64,000 bases of DNA from JAXMEQ01 sp046348225 (GCA_046348225.1 JAXMEQ010000006.1:213689-277688), one strand, 5' to 3'; counted from the first letter of the stretch, positions 1-13,534 are shown. Made by a program: numbers and translations. The notes: generated from the sequence alone by a model not told the origin.

Positions 1-1290
<1,290 letters not shown>

Positions 1291-1598
1291 TAACTTTGAC
1301 GCCTCTCACGAGAAGCAAAGTCAATCAAGGAATTGCCAGGTCTTTCACCTGGCGCGTTATGCCGCTTCAGATTTCGATTTGACTCGAAATTGAAGTTTCT
1401 TTTGACGCAATCAAAAATTCTATGTTGCTGGTGGCACGGTCTGCACTAAACCTTTACGAATGTGCAGTTTCCACCAGCAACGCTGATTCGACTCTATGAA
1501 TTTTTAAAGAACAGCCGATTGATCAAGAGATCTTGATCAACAACAAAGAAGCCTCTTGCGAAGCTGCTTTGGTGTTGATTTGAAAAGTATCGAAAGAA
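1291..1598 (-). other. Internal transcribed spacer between tRNA-Ala and 23S rRNA
   Basis: About 308 nt without a gene. It holds a boxA-like antitermination motif (GTTCTTTAAAAA on the minus strand, about 1501-1513) and a long hairpin: 1424-1434 pairs perfectly with 1471-1481 (GTTGCTGGTGG against CCACCAGCAAC), and inside it 1441-1446 pairs with 1462-1467. This is the usual content of a betaproteobacterial spacer: antitermination plus an RNase processing structure. No other coding signal is seen. Confidence 0.8.
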
Positions 1599-1674
1599 TG
1601 GTGGAGGATGACGGGATCGAACCGACGACCCCCTGCTTGCAAAGCAGGTGCTCTCCCAGCTGAGCTAATCCCCC
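1599..1674 (-). tRNA. tRNA-Ala (anticodon UGC)
   Basis: On the minus strand this is a 76-nt cloverleaf starting GGGGGATTAGCTCAGC, with anticodon loop CTTTGCAA (anticodon UGC), T-arm GGTTCGATCC and an encoded CCA end. It sits in the 16S-23S spacer, downstream of tRNA-Ile in transcription order, the usual order in Burkholderiales rRNA operons. Confidence 0.98.
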
Positions 1675-1690
1675 AGGATGGATGGAGGAA

Positions 1691-1767
1691 TGGTGGGTCT
1701 GGTTGGTCTCGAACCAACGACCCCCGCCTTATCAAGACGGTGCTCTAACCAACTGAGCTACAGACCC
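1691..1767 (-). tRNA. tRNA-Ile (anticodon GAU)
   Basis: On the minus strand this is a 77-nt cloverleaf starting GGGTCTGTAGCTCAG, with anticodon loop CTTGATAA (anticodon GAU), T-arm GGTTCGAGACC and an encoded CCA end. The acceptor stem GGGTCTG/CAGACCC pairs fully. It lies 16 bp from tRNA-Ala and about 100 bp after the 16S gene, as a spacer tRNA of the rRNA operon. Confidence 0.98.
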
Positions 1768-1826
1768 AAGCCGGTCGCTTAATGACCAGGCGCGAACCTG
1801 AGTCGTTGGCGACATCCTTCCAACAA

Positions 1827-1845
1827 CCGATAAGTGTGGGCGTTT
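1827..1845. repeat. 16S processing stalk, 3' arm
   Basis: This 19-base arm is complementary to 3526-3544 with one mismatch (18 of 19). The two arms enclose the entire 16S gene, the normal arrangement for the RNase III substrate that releases pre-16S rRNA. Confidence 0.75.
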
Positions 1846-1865
1846 AAATTTGATTGCAGTTTCCA

Positions 1866-3400
<1,535 letters not shown>

Positions 3401-3984
3401 ATCTTGAATTGTTTGCCCCTTGCGGGGCCACTCATAAAAACGGAATTGAAGTGAACTTCACTTCTATTCTCATGAGCGTTTAAAGTGCATTGCACTTAGT
3501 TCCGAAGAACTTGGCAATCGCCTTCAAACGCCCACGCTTATCGGCTGTATATTTTTAACGAACCCCGCAGAACGTTGCCGTTTTGCGCTTGCTTGCTGCG
3601 ATCAGCGAAGCCTTGAATTATGACATGTTTTTGAAAGACCTGTCAATCTTCAGGGTTTCTACCAATTGGCATTTGCTTGGAGCATTTGCTGTTTTGGCAG
3701 AGCCTCGAATTATACATCGTTTCTTGCGATTCGATCAACTCTTCGAGCCCTTTTTCTGCAGTCCGGTCGCTTTCGCTTCGTTTTCAGCAGAGCCTTGAAT
3801 TCTATACCGAAATTTTTGTCCCGGTCAACGTTTTCAAGAATTTTCTTTGCTTTCATCGGCCGGGGCATTTGGCGTTGAGCCGGGTGCTTGTCCTGCGCCG
3901 TTTTCAGCAGAGCCTGCGACTATAGCACGGCTTTCGAGGGGCTCCCGATCGCGCCCGGGAAATTGTGTGAACGCCCCATTCGCA
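3401..3984 (-). promoter_or_regulatory. rRNA operon leader and tandem promoter array
   Basis: This 585-bp stretch holds no gene. The leader has a boxA-like motif (GTTCGTTAAAAATA, about 3549-3563 on the minus strand) and the 5' arm of the 16S stalk (3526-3544). Upstream are four copies of a repeated unit in which a -10 box is followed by a segment like TTCAAGGCTCTGCTGAAAA. Their -10 boxes are at 3617-3622 (CATAAT), 3709-3714 (TATAAT), 3801-3806 (TATAGA) and 3919-3924 (TATAGT). The first three have matched -35 boxes: TTGACA at 3641-3646, TTGATC at 3733-3738 and TTGACC at 3823-3828, with spacers of 18, 18 and 16. The fourth has no good -35. The GC-rich sequence after each -10 fits stringent control, which is inference. 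Confidence 0.75.
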
Positions 3985-6252
3985 TCAGAGCGCCAGCGGC
4001 AGGTTGCGCAGCCGCTTGCCTGTGAGCTGGTACAGCGCAGCTGCCACGGCCGGCGCCAGCGGTGGCACGCCCGGCTCGCCCACACCTGCCGGGGGCCGCT
4101 GGCTGGGGACGATCCACGTCTCCACGCGCGGGGCTTGCGCCAGCCGGACCATGGGGTAGCTCGGGAAGTTGCCCTGCTGCACCACCCCTTCATGGATGTC
4201 GATGCGCCCGTAGAGTGCCGCCGTCAGCGCGAAGACGACGGCGCTCTCCATCTGCTGCGCCACGATGCCCGGGTTGACGACCGTGCCACAGTCCACGGCG
4301 CACACCACGCGGTGGACGCGAGGCTTGCCCTCCTGCAGCGAAACCTCTGCCACCTGCGCAACGATTGAGCCGAACGACTCGTGCAGCGCCACGCCGCGGG
4401 CCCGTCCTGCCGGCAGGGGCCTGCCCCAACCGGCCTTCTCGGCCGCGAGGTTCAGCACGGCCAGGTGGCGTGGCGCCTGCGACAGCAACTGCCGGCGCAG
4501 GGCCAGCGGGTCCTGCTTCAACGCCACGGCCACTTCGTCCATGAAGCCTTCAGAGAAGAAGGCGTTATGCGAATGCCCGACCGAGCGCCAGAAGCCCACC
4601 GGCACCCCCGTGCGCGTGGCCACATGCTCCATGCGCTGGTGGGCGATGCCATAAGGCTTGTCGAACAGGCCTTCAGCGGTGGTCTTGTCGGGCATGTCCA
4701 CCGGGCCGGCCAGCGCCGGCAGGTTGCGCCCGATCCAGCGCGGCGTGATGGCGTCGCCCGCCGACGTGATGCGCAGGCTGGTGATGGTGCCGCTGGCGTC
4801 CACCCCGGCCCGCAGGCGCGCCACATGCATGGGGCGGTAGAAGTCGTGCTGGGTGTCTTCCTCCCGCGGCCAGGCCAGTTGCACCGGTGCGCCGCCGCAG
4901 TCCATGGCCACGCGCACCGCTTGCGCCACCGAGTCCACCTCCAGCCGTCGGCCGAAGCCGCCGCCCAGCAGGGTGACGTGCAGCGTCACGTCTTCCACCG
5001 GCACCCCCGCCACCTGCGCCGCGATGGCGCGCGCCATCTGCGGCACCTGCGTCGGCGCCCAGACCGTGACTTTGCCGTCCTTGACCTGGGCGGTGCAGTT
5101 CATCGGCTCCATCGTGGCGTGGGCCAGGAAGGGCGCGCTGTACCAGGCCTCGATGGTGCGCGCGGTCTGGCTTTCAGCCTGGTCCACGTCGTTCTTTTCA
5201 TGGAAGACGTTGCCATCGCCCTGGCGCACCGCGTTCTCCAGCATCGCCTGGATGCGCCGGCTGTCCAGCGCACCGAGCGGGCGCTGCTGCCACTGGACCT
5301 CCACCGCCTGGGCGCCCTGGCGGGCGTGCCAGCCGGTCTTGGCCACCACGGCAAAGCCGGCCGTGCCACCGGCGTAGGCCGGCAGGCGAACCAGCCGCAG
5401 CACCCCGGGCATGGCCAGCGCGGCGTTGCCATTGACCGCCCCGGGTGAGCCGCCCAGCATGGGGCACATGCGCACCGAAGCGAATAGCAGCCCCGGTGGC
5501 CGGATGTCCTGGGCAAACAGCGCCGTGCCATTGGTCTTGGCCGGCACGTCCAGCCGTGGCGCGGGTTGGCCAATGAGCTTCCAGTCCTTGCGGTCCTTGA
5601 GGCGCACGGTGCCCGGCGGCGTGGCCGAGGCGAACTTCGCCATGAGCCCATAGCCGGCGGACTTGCCAGAGGGGTGCGAGATGACGCCGTTGGTGACCAC
5701 CAGCTCCGCCACCGGCAGCTTCCATTGCAGCGATGCCGCGCCCAGCAGCGAGGCGCGGGCCGTGGCGGCGGCCAGACGCACCACGTCCCAGGCGTCGGCC
5801 ACAGTGGACGAGCCGCCCGTGGCGTTGATGCCCAGCTCGCGCGCCACCTTGCCGATCATCCATTCGCCCAGCTTCACTTTGGTGGGCTTTTCCGGCGCCT
5901 CCAGGTCCAGCGGGTGAAATGGCAGGCTGCCAATCTGCATGGCCACGTTGCCGTAAATGGCGTCGGCTCCGGCCTGCTCGATGCGCACGCTGGCCAGCGG
6001 CACGTCCAGTTCTTCGGCCGCCAGCATGGGCAGCGCGGTGTGGACACCCTGGCCCATTTCGCTGCGCGGCATGGCAAGGATGACGCTGCCATCCGGGGCG
6101 ATCTTGATCCAGCCGTTGAGCGCGATGTCACCCTCGGTCTTGAGCATGTGGCTGCCCTGCCCCAGCCGGGAGCGTTGCGGCATCACACTCCAGCCCACCA
6201 CCAGCGCGCCAGCGGCCCCAGTGCCAGCCAGCAGCAGGGTACGCCGCTTCAT
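3985..6252 (-). CDS. Molybdenum hydroxylase large subunit, isoquinoline 1-oxidoreductase beta (IorB) type
   Basis: A 755-residue aldehyde/N-heterocycle oxidoreductase of the xanthine dehydrogenase superfamily. It carries the molybdopterin cytosine dinucleotide cofactor and hydroxylates an aromatic heterocycle or oxidises an aldehyde. The N-terminus is a Tat-like export signal (MKRRTLLLAGTGAAGALVVG), expected for periplasmic IorB-type enzymes. Visible family motifs include GGGFGRR in the middle and the C-terminal VGEPGVPPLAPA segment with the catalytic Glu. Its ATG overlaps the stop of the Fe-S subunit gene (ATGA, 6249-6252), so the two are translationally coupled. No cytochrome c subunit or XdhC-type chaperone gene is adjacent. 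The true substrate cannot be read from sequence. Confidence 0.92.
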   Translation of the reverse strand: MKRRTLLLAGTGAAGALVVGWSVMPQRSRLGQGSHMLKTEGDIALNGWIKIAPDGSVILAMPRSEMGQGVHTALPMLAAEELDVPLASVRIEQAGADAIYGNVAMQIGSLPFHPLDLEAPEKPTKVKLGEWMIGKVARELGINATGGSSTVADAWDVVRLAAATARASLLGAASLQWKLPVAELVVTNGVISHPSGKSAGYGLMAKFASATPPGTVRLKDRKDWKLIGQPAPRLDVPAKTNGTALFAQDIRPPGLLFASVRMCPMLGGSPGAVNGNAALAMPGVLRLVRLPAYAGGTAGFAVVAKTGWHARQGAQAVEVQWQQRPLGALDSRRIQAMLENAVRQGDGNVFHEKNDVDQAESQTARTIEAWYSAPFLAHATMEPMNCTAQVKDGKVTVWAPTQVPQMARAIAAQVAGVPVEDVTLHVTLLGGGFGRRLEVDSVAQAVRVAMDCGGAPVQLAWPREEDTQHDFYRPMHVARLRAGVDASGTITSLRITSAGDAITPRWIGRNLPALAGPVDMPDKTTAEGLFDKPYGIAHQRMEHVATRTGVPVGFWRSVGHSHNAFFSEGFMDEVAVALKQDPLALRRQLLSQAPRHLAVLNLAAEKAGWGRPLPAGRARGVALHESFGSIVAQVAEVSLQEGKPRVHRVVCAVDCGTVVNPGIVAQQMESAVVFALTAALYGRIDIHEGVVQQGNFPSYPMVRLAQAPRVETWIVPSQRPPAGVGEPGVPPLAPAVAAALYQLTGKRLRNLPLAL

Positions 6253-6701
6253 GCTTGCACCCCCGCCGCGCGCTTGATGGCGGCGCGCACACGCTGGTAG
6301 GTGCCGCAGCGGCAGATGTTGGTCATGGCCTCGTCAATGTCGGCGTCGGTGGGTTTCGGCTTTTTCTCCAGCAGCGCGGCGGCGGCCATGAGCATGCCGC
6401 TCTGGCAGTAGCCGCACTGCGGCACCTGCTCGGCGATCCAGGCGGCCTGCAGCGGGTGGGGTTTGCCCGGCGTGCCCAGCGCCTCGATGGTCTGGATGCG
6501 CTTGCCCGCCACGGTGGACACCGGCGTCACGCAGGAGCGCACCGCCTGGCCATCCACCCGCACGGTGCAGGCGCCGCAGGCGGCCACACCGCAGCCGAAC
6601 TTGGTGCCGGTCATGTTCAGCACGTCGCGCAACACCCACAGCAGGGGCATGTTGGGGTCGGCGTCGGCCTGGACGGCTTTGCCATTGATCTGCAGTTCCA
6701 A
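6249..6701 (-). CDS. (2Fe-2S)-binding subunit of molybdenum hydroxylase, IorA type
   Basis: A 150-residue small subunit that passes electrons from the molybdenum site through two [2Fe-2S] clusters. The plant-type ferredoxin cluster has Cys37, Cys42, Cys45 and Cys57 (CGVAACGACTV...SC). The second, four-helix cluster has Cys96, Cys99, Cys130 and Cys132 (CGYCQSGM...CRCG). There is no signal peptide; the large subunit carries a Tat-like signal and would export the folded pair, which is inference from the family. It is the first gene of a two-gene operon, divergent from uup across 109 bp. Confidence 0.95.
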   Translation of the reverse strand: MELQINGKAVQADADPNMPLLWVLRDVLNMTGTKFGCGVAACGACTVRVDGQAVRSCVTPVSTVAGKRIQTIEALGTPGKPHPLQAAWIAEQVPQCGYCQSGMLMAAAALLEKKPKPTDADIDEAMTNICRCGTYQRVRAAIKRAAGVQA

Positions 6702-6810
6702 AATCGCGCTCCTTGGGGCCGCTGCCCCGTGAGCGGTTGACTATATCGGCGCCCCGCGACGGGCGATAGAGGCGGCTGCCCACAAACGCACCGGATAATC
6801 CCGCACTCCC

Positions 6811-8691
<1,881 letters not shown>

Positions 8692-8753
8692 CACCGGTTC
8701 GGCGCACCGGCTGACACGCCGGGCGGCGCCACGCGGTGACAGTGGCGCTACCC

Positions 8754-10391
8754 ATGCAGACTTGTAACCCAACGTACACCGGTTCCGCGGCCCGGCCCGG
8801 CGCCTTCTTTGCCACGCGCATCGCCACGGCCCTGCTGGCGCTGCTGCTGGCGGGCTGCGCCAGCCTGCCCGCCGATGTGCCGCGCCCGGTGTCCAATGCG
8901 CTCGCCACGCCGGACGCCACCGCGCTCGGCCAGCTGGTGCAGGCCCGGCGCGCGGCCGCCGGCACCCGGCAGGACTCGGCCTTCCAGCTGCTGGACAGCG
9001 TGGACCTGGCGCTCAACGCGCGGCTGGCGCTGATCGACGGCGCGCAGAAAACCCTGGACCTTCAGTACTACGCCATCCACGCCGACAGCAGCACCGAGCT
9101 GCTGCTGCAGCGCCTGCGCAGCGCCGCTGCGCGCGGCGTGCGCGTGCGCCTGCTGCTGGACGACCTGAACACGGCCGGCCGCGACGCGCAGGTGCTGCGC
9201 CTGGCCGGCGAGCCGGGGATGAGCATCCGCCTGTTCAACCCGCTGCCGGGAGGCCGCGCCTCGGTGGTCGGGCGGCTGCTGGCCTCGGCCAGCGACATTC
9301 CGCAACTGCAAAAGCGCATGCACAACAAGCTGTTCATCGCCGACAACGCATTGGGCATCACCGGCGGGCGCAACCTCGGCGACGCCTACTTTGGCCGCGA
9401 CAGCGCCAGCAACTTCGTTGATCTGGACGTGCTGGCTGCGGGCCGTGTGGTGCGCGACATGTCGCGCAGCTTCGACCGCTACTGGAACGACCCGCTGGCC
9501 TATCCCGTGGAGGCGCTGGTGTCACGCGCCGAGCTGGACGCGCTGCGCGCACCCGCCACCGCCGCCGCCCAGGGGCCGACGGCAACGCCGCCTCCCACAC
9601 CGGTGCCGGCCAATCCCGGCAGCGTGATGCCCGACGTGACCGCCAGCCTGCAGATCAACGAGGGCTTTGACCTGCGCCGCGTGCCGCTGGTCTGGGCACC
9701 AGCCACCCTGCTGGTGGACCAGCCGGGCAAGGTCGGCCCGGACGACGATGAAACCGATGCCGGCGAAACCGTGGTCGACGGCCTGCTGGGCCTGATGGAC
9801 CAGGCCCGCAATGACGTGCTGATCGTCTCGCCCTACTTCGTGCCGGGCGCCGCGATGATGAAGCGCTTTGCCGACCTGCGCGCCCGCGGCGTGCGGGTGC
9901 GGGTGCTGACCAACTCCCTCGCGTCCAACGACGCCCCGGCGGCGCACGCCGGCTACGCACGCTACCGGCTGCCGCTGCGCCGGCTGGGCGTGGAGCTGTA
10001 CGAGCTGCACGCGGTGCAAAAGGGCCGGGTGCGCGCGCTCGGCTCGGCCGGCGCGGCCGACGCCCGCGCCAGCCTGCACTCGAAGCTGGTGATCATTGAC
10101 AACCGGCTGGCCGTGATCGGCTCCATGAACCTGGACCTGCGCAGCCAGCTGCAGAACAGCGAAGTGGCGCTGCTGATCCGCAGCGCCACGCTGGCGCGCG
10201 AAGCCACCCGCCAGATCGAGGCCACGCTGGCCACCGGCGCCTACCGCGTGGAGCTGCTGGAAGGCGAGGTGGTCTGGCGCGCCCCGCCGGGCGCCAGCTT
10301 CCCCGACGCGTCGCAGGAGCCCGACGCCAGCGCCATGCTGCGGCTGCTGGTGAACATGATTGGGCCCTTTGCGCCGGACGAAATGCTTTGA
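8754..10391 (+). CDS. Phospholipase D-like / cardiolipin synthase family lipoprotein
   Basis: A 545-residue protein of the phospholipase D superfamily, which makes or cleaves phosphodiester bonds in phospholipids. Both HKD motifs are complete: H-N-K-L-F-I-A-D...GGRN near residue 190 and H-S-K-L-V-I-I-D...GSMN near residue 442. An N-terminal hydrophobic stretch ends in a lipobox (LLLAGC), so it is probably anchored in a membrane facing the periplasm, resembling the ClsC/YmdC group. ATG at 8754 is preferred because it puts the hydrophobic signal near the N-terminus; an in-frame GTG at 8736 is possible. It follows uup by 62 bp and converges with the MocR gene. Confidence 0.88.
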   Translation: MQTCNPTYTGSAARPGAFFATRIATALLALLLAGCASLPADVPRPVSNALATPDATALGQLVQARRAAAGTRQDSAFQLLDSVDLALNARLALIDGAQKTLDLQYYAIHADSSTELLLQRLRSAAARGVRVRLLLDDLNTAGRDAQVLRLAGEPGMSIRLFNPLPGGRASVVGRLLASASDIPQLQKRMHNKLFIADNALGITGGRNLGDAYFGRDSASNFVDLDVLAAGRVVRDMSRSFDRYWNDPLAYPVEALVSRAELDALRAPATAAAQGPTATPPPTPVPANPGSVMPDVTASLQINEGFDLRRVPLVWAPATLLVDQPGKVGPDDDETDAGETVVDGLLGLMDQARNDVLIVSPYFVPGAAMMKRFADLRARGVRVRVLTNSLASNDAPAAHAGYARYRLPLRRLGVELYELHAVQKGRVRALGSAGAADARASLHSKLVIIDNRLAVIGSMNLDLRSQLQNSEVALLIRSATLAREATRQIEATLATGAYRVELLEGEVVWRAPPGASFPDASQEPDASAMLRLLVNMIGPFAPDEML

Positions 10392-10406
10392 GGCCGGTGC
10401 GCTGCC

Positions 10407-11873
10407 TTACATCTTTCGCACCAGCTCCGAATACTTCTTCCAGAACGCCGCGTCCTGTGTGGTCGCAAAGTTGATGCGCATCAGCGTGCTGGGCTTGCGC
10501 TCGGCATGGAACAGCGCGCCAGGCGCCAGCAGGTAGCCTTCATCGAGCATGCGCTGGGACAGTGCGTCGGTGTCCACGCCGGTGTCGACCCAGCCAAACA
10601 GGCCGGCCGGCTCGGCGGCAAAGCGGCAGCCCGCGTTCAGCGCCAGCTTGACGCTGCGGGCACGCGCGGCATCCAGCCGGGTGCGGATGCGCTCGGCGTG
10701 GCGGCGCAGCTGGCCCTGCTCAATGCACAGGGCCAGCGCCTTTTCCAGCAGCGCGGGCGTGGTCAGCGTGGCCAGCAGCTTGGTGTCCAGCAGCGGCTCC
10801 ACCAGCGCCGGCGGCGCCGCCAGAAAGCCCACGCGCCAGTTGGGCGCCAGAATTTTTGCAAAGCCGCTCACATAAATCGTGCGCTGCAGCCCATCCAGCG
10901 CGCTCAGGCGGGTGGCGTGCTCGGGCGCAATGTGGCTGTAGGTGTCGTCTTCAACAATGTGGAAGTTGTGCAGGTTGGCCAGTTGCAGCACGCGGTGCGC
11001 GCTGCCGGGCGACAGGCAGTAGCCCGTAGGGTTGTGGAACACGCTCACGCTCACATACAGCTTGGGCTTGTGCACCTCGCAGTACTTCGCCATCACCTCC
11101 AGGTCGGGCCCGTCGGCGCGGCGCGGCACCGGCAGGATGTGCATGCCCAGCGCCGACAGGCGCGCGAACTCCACCGCCCAGCCGGGCTCTTCCACCATCA
11201 CCGGGTCGCCGGCGCGCAGCAGGGTACGGCTCACGATGTCCAGCGCATGGGTGGCGCCCACGGTGGTGATGATGTGCTCGGGCGCGGTGTGCACGCTCAA
11301 CGAGGCCAGCTTCTTGGCCAGCAACCGGCGCAGGCCGCTGTCGCCCAGTGGCTCGCCGTACTGCAGCGAAAACTCCTGCAGCGCCCGGGTGCCGGTGACC
11401 TTGCGAACGGCCGCCGGCAGGAAGCTGGACTCCAGCCAGTCGGGCGGGAACACGCCGGTGCCGGGCTGGGGCTTGTTGCTGATCTTGTGGAACATGCCGC
11501 GGATCAGCGCCGTGGCGTTGACCGGCGGCGCGCTGCGGCTGGCCGCACGCAGCGCAAACCAGTGGGCCGTGCTCCAGTGGCCGGCGGCCTCAGCGTTTGC
11601 TATTGTTTCGATAGCGCCTTGCGCAGACTCCATGCGGGCTGGAGCTGTTTCCCGCACGAAGAAGCCGCGGTTCTTGCGGGCTTCCACCAGGCCCTGGGCC
11701 AGCAGCTGGTCGTAGGCCGCGACCACGGTGGACGGGCTCACGCCGTGCAGCTGCGCGCACTGGCGCACCGACGGCAGACGCGCGCCGGGCGCCAGCAGCC
11801 GGTTGCGGATGCGCTCGCCAAAGCGCGCGCACAGCTGCTCGGTGAGGGATTGCGCGGAGGTCTTCATCAGCAT
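10407..11873 (-). CDS. MocR-type transcriptional regulator (GntR winged helix fused to aminotransferase fold)
   Basis: A 488-residue chimera: a GntR-type winged-helix DNA-binding domain (about residues 5-75, LPSVRQCAQLHGVSPSTVVA) followed by a fold-type I PLP aminotransferase-like domain with the cofactor Lys in SGFAKILAPNWRVGF. Such regulators sense PLP-linked amines or amino acids. It is divergent from the nine-gene operon starting at 12009, with a perfect inverted repeat between them, so it probably controls that operon and itself. The start at 11873 has an AAGGA about 11 bases upstream; ATG at 11867 is an alternative. One interspersed element (11599-11615) lies in the linker between the domains. 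Confidence 0.93.
   Translation of the reverse strand: MLMKTSAQSLTEQLCARFGERIRNRLLAPGARLPSVRQCAQLHGVSPSTVVAAYDQLLAQGLVEARKNRGFFVRETAPARMESAQGAIETIANAEAAGHWSTAHWFALRAASRSAPPVNATALIRGMFHKISNKPQPGTGVFPPDWLESSFLPAAVRKVTGTRALQEFSLQYGEPLGDSGLRRLLAKKLASLSVHTAPEHIITTVGATHALDIVSRTLLRAGDPVMVEEPGWAVEFARLSALGMHILPVPRRADGPDLEVMAKYCEVHKPKLYVSVSVFHNPTGYCLSPGSAHRVLQLANLHNFHIVEDDTYSHIAPEHATRLSALDGLQRTIYVSGFAKILAPNWRVGFLAAPPALVEPLLDTKLLATLTTPALLEKALALCIEQGQLRRHAERIRTRLDAARARSVKLALNAGCRFAAEPAGLFGWVDTGVDTDALSQRMLDEGYLLAPGALFHAERKPSTLMRINFATTQDAAFWKKYSELVRKM
11599..11615. repeat. Interspersed stem-loop element, copy 2 (inside MocR gene)
   Basis: The sequence is GCTATTGTTTCGATAGC, followed by GCCTTGCGCAG and, nine bases later, GCGGGCTGGAG, matching the extended form of the element. 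It sits in the interdomain linker of the MocR regulator, where an in-frame insertion would be tolerated. Confidence 0.7.
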
Positions 11874-11915
11874 GGCGGGGGCATCCTTGGGCTGGGGCCT
11901 GTACTGTCGTCAGGG

Positions 11916-11965
11916 CCAATACAGTTTGGCCACTGAACTGACAAACTGTATTGGTTGTGTATTGG
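11916..11965. promoter_or_regulatory. MocR operator and divergent promoter region
   Basis: A perfect 13-bp inverted repeat (CCAATACAGTTTG at 11916-11928, CAAACTGTATTGG at 11942-11954) is followed 11 bp on by a third half-site, TGTATTGG at 11958-11965, in direct repeat with the right arm. A candidate minus-strand promoter for the regulator (-35 TTGTCA at 11939-11944, 17-bp spacer, -10 TATTGG at 11916-11921) lies inside the repeat. A mirrored weak promoter for the operon (TTGGCC at 11926-11931, TATTGG at 11949-11954) overlaps it. Direct plus inverted half-sites are typical of MocR targets. Promoter assignments are tentative; the repeat is certain. Confidence 0.8.
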
Positions 11966-12008
11966 CGCCAAAGATTACATTGAACCTCCCTGATTGACAA
12001 GCCCGTCC

Positions 12009-12623
12009 ATGAGCGCCACCGAGCTGACTGCCCTGCTGCTGTTTTGCACCGCGATGAGTTTCTCGCCGGGGCCCAACACCACGCTGTCCACCGCACTGGC
12101 CGCCAACCTGGGCCTGAAGCGTGCGTTGCGCTTTTGCCTGGCGGTGCCCGCCGGCTGGACGCTGCTGATGCTGGCCACCGGCCTGGGGCTGGGTGCGCTG
12201 ATCACCGGCGTGCCGGCGCTGCGCTGGGGCGTCAAGCTGGGCGGCGTGGCCTACATGCTCTGGCTGGCCTGGAAGCTGGCTGGCGCGGGCCAGCTGGCGC
12301 AGGTGGACACCGCACGGCTGAACGTGACGTTCTGGCAAGGGGTGGGCCTGCAGTTCCTGAACATCAAGGCGTGGATGCTGGCGCTTACGCTGACCGCCGG
12401 CTGGGTGGTCAACGCGGCCGGCCAGCCGGCGGCCAACCCGGGTGAGCGCCTGGCCATCATTTGCGCCGTGATGATGCTGTTTGCCTTCAGCAGCAACTTC
12501 ACCTACGCGCTGGTGGGCTCGCTGCTGCGTCAGTGGCTGGCGCAGGGCCGGCGGCTGTTGTGGTTCAACCGCGCACTGGCGGGCGTGCTGGTGGCCACAG
12601 CGGTCTGGATGGTGACCGTATGA
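12009..12623 (+). CDS. LysE/RhtB family amino acid exporter
   Basis: A 204-residue inner-membrane protein with about six hydrophobic segments and the family signature SPGPNTTLS near the N-terminus (residues 19-27). LysE/RhtB proteins export amino acids or analogues driven by proton exchange. ATG at 12009 is chosen over an upstream TTG. It is the first gene of the operon divergent from the MocR regulator, and its stop overlaps the start of the next gene by ATGA, implying coupled translation. The exported compound is unknown. Confidence 0.92.
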   Translation: MSATELTALLLFCTAMSFSPGPNTTLSTALAANLGLKRALRFCLAVPAGWTLLMLATGLGLGALITGVPALRWGVKLGGVAYMLWLAWKLAGAGQLAQVDTARLNVTFWQGVGLQFLNIKAWMLALTLTAGWVVNAAGQPAANPGERLAIICAVMMLFAFSSNFTYALVGSLLRQWLAQGRRLLWFNRALAGVLVATAVWMVTV

Positions 12624-13534
12624 ACACCGCGCAGGAAAAGGAAGCCCTGCTCTGGGGCGTGGTGGGCGTGACGCTGTTCGCCGCCACCCTGCCGATGACG
12701 CGGCTGGCCGTGGGCCCCAGCGACGCACCCCAGCTCTCGCCCTGGTTCGTGACCTTCGGGCGCGCGGCGGTGGCGGGCGTTCTGTCGGCGCTCTACCTGC
12801 TGTGGCAGCACCGCCGGGGCCGGCTCAAGGTGCCGCAGCGCGCCGAATGGTCGCTAGTGGGCATGACGGCGTTTGGTGTGATCGTCGGCTTTCCCCTGTT
12901 TCTGGCGCTGGCGCTGCGCCATGTGCCCAGCACCCATGGTGCGGTGGTCACGGCGCTGCTGCCGCTGTCCACCGCCGTGCTGGGCGCGCTGTGGTTCCGC
13001 CAGCGGCCATCGGGCGGCTTCTGGGCCTGTGCGGTGCTGGGCAGCGGCCTGGTGCTGGCCTACATGCTGTGGCGTGCCGGCGGCATCTACCTGGGCGCCG
13101 CCAACATCTACCTCATCATTGCCATGACCACCGGTGCCTTTGGCTACATCGGCGGCGCACGCCTCACGCCCCGGCTCGGCGCCGAGCAGGTGATCTGCTG
13201 GGTGCTGATGACCAGCCTGCCGCTGACACTGCCGCTGGCCTGGCTGTTCGCGCCCGCAAACGTTGCAGCCATCGGCGGCATGGCCTGGCTCGGATTCACC
13301 TATGTGGCACTGTTCTCGATGTGGATCGGCTTCTTCGCCTGGTACCGTGCACTGGCGCTGGGCGCGGTGCGCGTGAGCCAGATCCAGCTGATCCAGCCCT
13401 TCCTGAGCCTGCTGTTTGCCGTGCCGCTGGCCGGCGAACGGCTGGACGCGGTGACACTGATGTTTGCCGTGGCGGTGATTGCCACGGTCTATGTGGGGAA
13501 GAAAATGCCCGTTCACCAGAAGGCCGCCGCATGA
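12620..13534 (+). CDS. EamA/DMT family transporter
   Basis: A 304-residue inner-membrane protein with about ten hydrophobic segments arranged as two EamA repeats, the drug/metabolite transporter fold used for efflux of amino acids and small metabolites. ATG at 12620 overlaps the LysE-type gene stop (ATGA) and the stop overlaps the cupin start at 13531. Two successive exporter genes in one operon suggest that a substrate or toxic intermediate of the pathway must be kept low. Confidence 0.92.
   Translation: MNTAQEKEALLWGVVGVTLFAATLPMTRLAVGPSDAPQLSPWFVTFGRAAVAGVLSALYLLWQHRRGRLKVPQRAEWSLVGMTAFGVIVGFPLFLALALRHVPSTHGAVVTALLPLSTAVLGALWFRQRPSGGFWACAVLGSGLVLAYMLWRAGGIYLGAANIYLIIAMTTGAFGYIGGARLTPRLGAEQVICWVLMTSLPLTLPLAWLFAPANVAAIGGMAWLGFTYVALFSMWIGFFAWYRALALGAVRVSQIQLIQPFLSLLFAVPLAGERLDAVTLMFAVAVIATVYVGKKMPVHQKAAA

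Noticed and set aside
10506..11936. A 476-codon plus-strand frame opposite the MocR gene
   Set aside because: The minus-strand MocR gene has both domains intact; the plus frame has no start signal or domain.
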